A stretch of 64,000 nt of DNA from Undaria pinnatifida (lineage: Eukaryota; Sar; Phaeophyceae; Laminariales; Alariaceae), in NCBI GenBank assembly GCA_012845835.1, contig JABAKD010000018.1:8595759-8659758 (forward strand), written 5' to 3'. Both the position numbers and the translations under genes were made by a program. This document shows positions 61,740 to 64,000 of the stretch, in pieces (the stretch's first letter is position 1; each line of letters starts with the position of its first letter). The notes under the pieces are model-generated. The model was given only the letters and a program-made list of their open reading frames with translations. It made no database searches and had not been told where the DNA came from.

Positions 61740-62040
61740 CGATGGCGCATGCTACTAATAGTCCTGTAGGCGTGCACCATTTTGGTTTCCTCAAATTATC
61801 CCCACTTGAGGAGCTCACACCTCCGCCCAAAAACTGATTTGGTTTTAGCCAAAACTGAAAAAAGTGCAACCCGACAAATAACCCGACCGCCTAGGTATGG
61901 AGAACGACCAAATGTTGTACAAACACTCAGTTGTGGTTATCCAGTGACGTGGGTAGGGTTCCTATTTTGAGGACCCCCGTCAGTCCAAACGTGTTTACCC
62001 AAGACGTGCTACATATCATCCTTATCGTAGCACGCGCCTG
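61740..62040 (-). mobile_element. Family A element, reverse orientation (intron 36)
   Basis: GCGCATGCTACTAATAGTCC at the left, CACTTGAGGAGCTCACACCT, AACCCGACAAATAACCCGAC, CCGCCTAGGTATGG, and TCCTTATCGTAGCACGCGCC at the right. Confidence 0.7.
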
Positions 62041-62110
62041 CCGCGATATGTAACCAGTAGGGTTGGTCCATTTGAGTTTTGGATAATTTTTTTCTGCGAT
62101 TTGGTTTTTA

Positions 62111-62341
62111 CAGGGCTGTTTACGGGTCGTTATCCGGCCCACGGCGGGTCAGGATTTTTTTCAAAAACTCACGGGTCGAGTTGGGTCGGGTCGGATCGGA
62201 TCGGGTCGGGTCAGGAAGTAGTCGAAATATTGTGGGTCAGCTCGGGTCGGGTCGGGTAGATTTTCAAGTCTCACGAGTCGGGTCGGGTTACTCTGTTCTG
62301 ATCCGACCCGCGAGACATGACCTGACCCGTGCAAAGCCCTG
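62111..62341. mobile_element. Family C element (intron 36)
   Basis: CAGGGCTGTTTACGGGTCGT to GACCTGACCCGTGCAAAGCC then CTG, with GGGTCGGGTCGGATCGGATC then GGGTCGGGTC inside. Flanks show no clear duplication. Confidence 0.7.
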
Positions 62342-62343
62342 GA

Positions 62344-62392
62344 AACACCAATACCTGGCCCAGCAGCTGCTGGCCAGCAACTAGCAACAGTG
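62344..62392. repeat. short repeat shared with the right window edge
   Basis: AATACCTGGCCCAGCAGCTG then CTGGCCAGCAACTAGCAACA recurs at 63954-63995 as AATACCTGACCCAGCAGCTG then CTAGCCAGCCGCTAGCAACA. It contains the CAGCAGCTGCTG palindrome. Confidence 0.75.
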
Positions 62393-62653
62393 CACTGTCT
62401 GTTCGCGTGTCATACCAGTCTGTCAGCACCGTCCCGTGCTGTGTCCACTTGGTGCTTGCACTGACGCGATCAACCAAACTCTGCCATGCTGCTGCAATCA
62501 ATGCCAATTATTCGACCACATAATGTGAACCAAAGTTACTACGTAATTCTCGCAAAGAAAGACATACTATTCTTGGTTCGGCTCCCGCACTCTATTGATC
62601 TTTTTTTTTCTGTGTGTTTTTATTTTTCTCGTGCCGTGTTCGAACGAGAGCAG

Positions 62654-62722
62654 GACGGACGGGGAGAAAGGGTTCCACTACCTGCTCAGGGACTTCGCCC
62701 AACTACTCCTCGACGAAACAAG
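62654..62722 (+). CDS. PRKDC: DNA-PKcs exon 37
   Basis: Residues 2742-2765, TDGEKGFHYLLRDFAQLLLD then ET and AG. It matches human [20 protein letters not shown]. Acceptor CGAGAGCAG, donor GTGCGG, phase 2 at both ends. A copy of its 3' end and intron start lies 190 bp downstream. Confidence 0.88.
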
Positions 62723-62807
62723 GTGCGGGTTACTGCGTTTAGCGCTTGGAGACTCGAGGTTCCTGTGCTTGTTTTGACGCATTGCTTCGCCACGTTAAAA
62801 TACGGGA

Positions 62808-62990
62808 AACGTTTTGGCCAAACTATTTCAGAGTGACATGACACAGTCACTCTTCAACCGAGGAAGTCACTCCATATCGTGGGCGTGGTATTTGTGCTCC
62901 TCGCCGAGACAAGGTCCGTGTTACTACTTTATCTATGAGGTTCTTTTTTTTTGCGGAGGCGTGCTACGGTCGCGGTGCACCAAAGACATT
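62808..62990. repeat. Family A fragment and ghost copy of exon 37 3' end
   Basis: AACGTTTTGGCCAAACTATT then CAGAGTGACATGACAC is a left-half A fragment. GCTCCTCGCCGAGACAAGGT then CCGTGTTACTACTTTATC (62897) repeats the exon 37 end ACTCCTCGACGAAACAAGGT then GCGGGTTACTGCG, spanning the donor. Confidence 0.65.
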
Positions 62991-63649
62991 TAAATTTTAC
63001 CATCCTCCCCTATATGTATATATGCATGTCTCCCTGAAACAAATTTAATGTTACAACTTGTAATTGCTCACTGTATGTTCTTCGCATTAAACTGACATTT
63101 CCACCCTTCTACATCCAGCACAACCTGTGTCCGTGCTGCATGCCTCCCAGAGAGACGAGCTATGTGGCCACAAACTATAAGACAGAGATACACGTTGCAA
63201 ATGAAGCAAAGTGATTAGGCCATGCAATTCCAACAGCAATGAGCGCGCGGTCTACAAACGAAAGTATGCAAGCCAGCACACCATACTACATGCAGTGAAA
63301 AGTAACAGGCATACATTACGAGTAATCTACCCCCTTACTATGGGCCACTGCTGTGTGTGACAATATATAAAGAAGCGTATACGCACTCGACATGGTGTCA
63401 TTAAACTGACTGTGTCATGTTTATTATGATACGAAGTAGCACAAAAGGTGGCAGGACTTAATGGCCCACACGACTATTCGTAGAACTACACAGCGTAATA
63501 CGGTACAGAGGTAAGTATATGTATATCGTCTCCTCCAATGCCGAAAAAATTTTATTATTACGATGCAACCCCTGTTAACTATTCGACGAGCTGCTCTCCT
63601 TTTTTTAGTTTTAGGCCAACCCCTCGTGTCCCTTGCGATTGAACTCTAG
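62991..63649. other. intron 37, distal part, nothing recognised
   Basis: AT-richer sequence without recognised repeat or exon. Confidence 0.35.
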
Positions 63650-63767
63650 CGACGGGTGGGGTGGTGCTGTTCGGGAGGCGAGGGCGCAGGAGCGTCTACG
63701 GGCGGCAGAAGTGGGAGATCCAGGGGATGTTTCCCTGCAGCCCCTGCTTGACGTTGGCAACAGGCTG
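63650..63767 (+). CDS. PRKDC: DNA-PKcs exon 38 (last in window)
   Basis: Residues 2765-2804, SDGWGGAVREARAQERLRAA then EVGDPGDVSLQPLLDVGNRL. The position fits human [20 protein letters not shown], but similarity is weak. The acceptor AACTCTAG was chosen because it alone keeps phase 2 from exon 37; GTTTTAG upstream has the better tract but gives a stop or another phase. Donor GTAAGC, phase 0 out. Confidence 0.55.
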
Positions 63768-64000
63768 GTAAGCTCCGGCCTTTTTTCGGTTGGTGTCCGT
63801 GCGTTGGTATGCTCTGGTAAGATCCGGTATATGTTGTTTTGTCCGCGCTCTTACCATTTGCTACTGCAAGCGTGGTGTTTCAGCTACCATTCCGAGTTAG
63901 AATTCCCCTAAAAACGTGGCTGCAGGGGGAACACGAGCGACGAGAGAAATCGCGAATACCTGACCCAGCAGCTGCTAGCCAGCCGCTAGCAACAAAACAC
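63768..64000 (+). other. start of intron 38, gene continues off window
   Basis: No further exon seen. The rest of DNA-PKcs (about 1,800 residues in human, including FAT, kinase and FATC) must lie to the right. Confidence 0.6.

Larger units (their letters stand above)
6221..64000 (+). other. PRKDC: DNA-PKcs (PRKDC) gene, 5' two thirds, truncated by window end
   Basis: Gene-level entry; exons follow separately. DNA-PKcs is a nuclear PI3K-like kinase that binds Ku at DNA double-strand breaks and drives non-homologous end joining. Thirty-eight exons join in frame to about 2,804 codons that follow the order of the human N-terminal and middle HEAT-repeat solenoid. Human DNA-PKcs is 4,128 residues, and the last exon here corresponds roughly to human residue 2,300 (from memory), so this protein is longer because of Gly/Ser-rich inserts in exons 12, 24, 25 and 35. 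The start ATG opens a helical exon without detectable upstream coding. Two pieces of the human protein lack an obvious counterpart: a helix between exons 3 and 4, and a segment between exons 25 and 26. The family assignment rests on many short blocks recognised by eye and on phase consistency; individual junctions need transcript evidence. Alternative PIKKs (ATM, ATR, SMG1, TRRAP) fit far less well. Confidence 0.9.

Overview
The window is eukaryotic nuclear DNA. It is dominated by one very large, intron-rich gene on the + strand that runs off the right edge. Joining 38 exons from an ATG at 6221 to 63767 gives about 8.4 kb of coding sequence (roughly 2,804 codons) over 57.5 kb. The predicted protein aligns in order with the N-terminal alpha-solenoid of the DNA-dependent protein kinase catalytic subunit (DNA-PKcs, PRKDC), the large kinase of non-homologous end joining. 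Clear blocks include LVSGFYRLVTLVFRETARAGYF, VLRLAVDLDETTRTLFSKL, EFLRYAIKQTSKRQQ, RVFSLAMHPDKNRRLGGLMA, EEMIARHFPIENSREPAEG and RNVRLLAFQFAIN. The FAT, kinase and FATC domains must lie beyond base 64000. Similarity to the human protein is low (recognised by eye), so this is not a vertebrate. GC-rich coding exons with Gly/Ser/Ala-rich inserts, long repeat-filled introns and the repeat mix suggest an alga or other protist; a brown-alga-like stramenopile is only a low-confidence guess.

Layout. 1-6220: no convincing gene, only degenerate tandem repeats, a GCT microsatellite and short inverted-repeat elements. 6221-23106: exons 1-10. 23107-28523: intron 10, the longest, with minisatellites. 28524-38449: exons 11-20. 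38450-41161: intron 20, with a dead LINE reverse transcriptase. 41162-48576: exons 21-26, including two very long exons. 49131-63767: exons 27-38. Exon phases are consistent throughout; introns are GT-AG except intron 31, which is GC-AG.

Introns hold several short repeat families. Family A (about 20 copies) is a miniature element with inverted ends related to CGCGTGCTACGRTAGRGGT. Family C is a CAGGGCTTTTCACGGG-ended element filled with GACCCG motifs. Family D is a CACACCTCGGACAGATC-ended element. One C copy and three D copies show exact or near-exact 8-bp target duplications, as expected for hAT-like transposons. There are also B and I short repeats, poly-C-tailed H repeats, a tRNA-like SINE cluster, and several minisatellites.

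The most unusual signal is that many introns contain decayed partial copies of the exon next to them, usually spanning the splice junction (exons 2, 3, 8, 11, 12, 14, 18, 19, 20, 21, 22, 23, 32 and 37, and perhaps 4 and 35). This suggests that the introns of this gene were built or lengthened by repeated local duplication across exon-intron boundaries. In one case the duplicate appears to supply a working splice acceptor.
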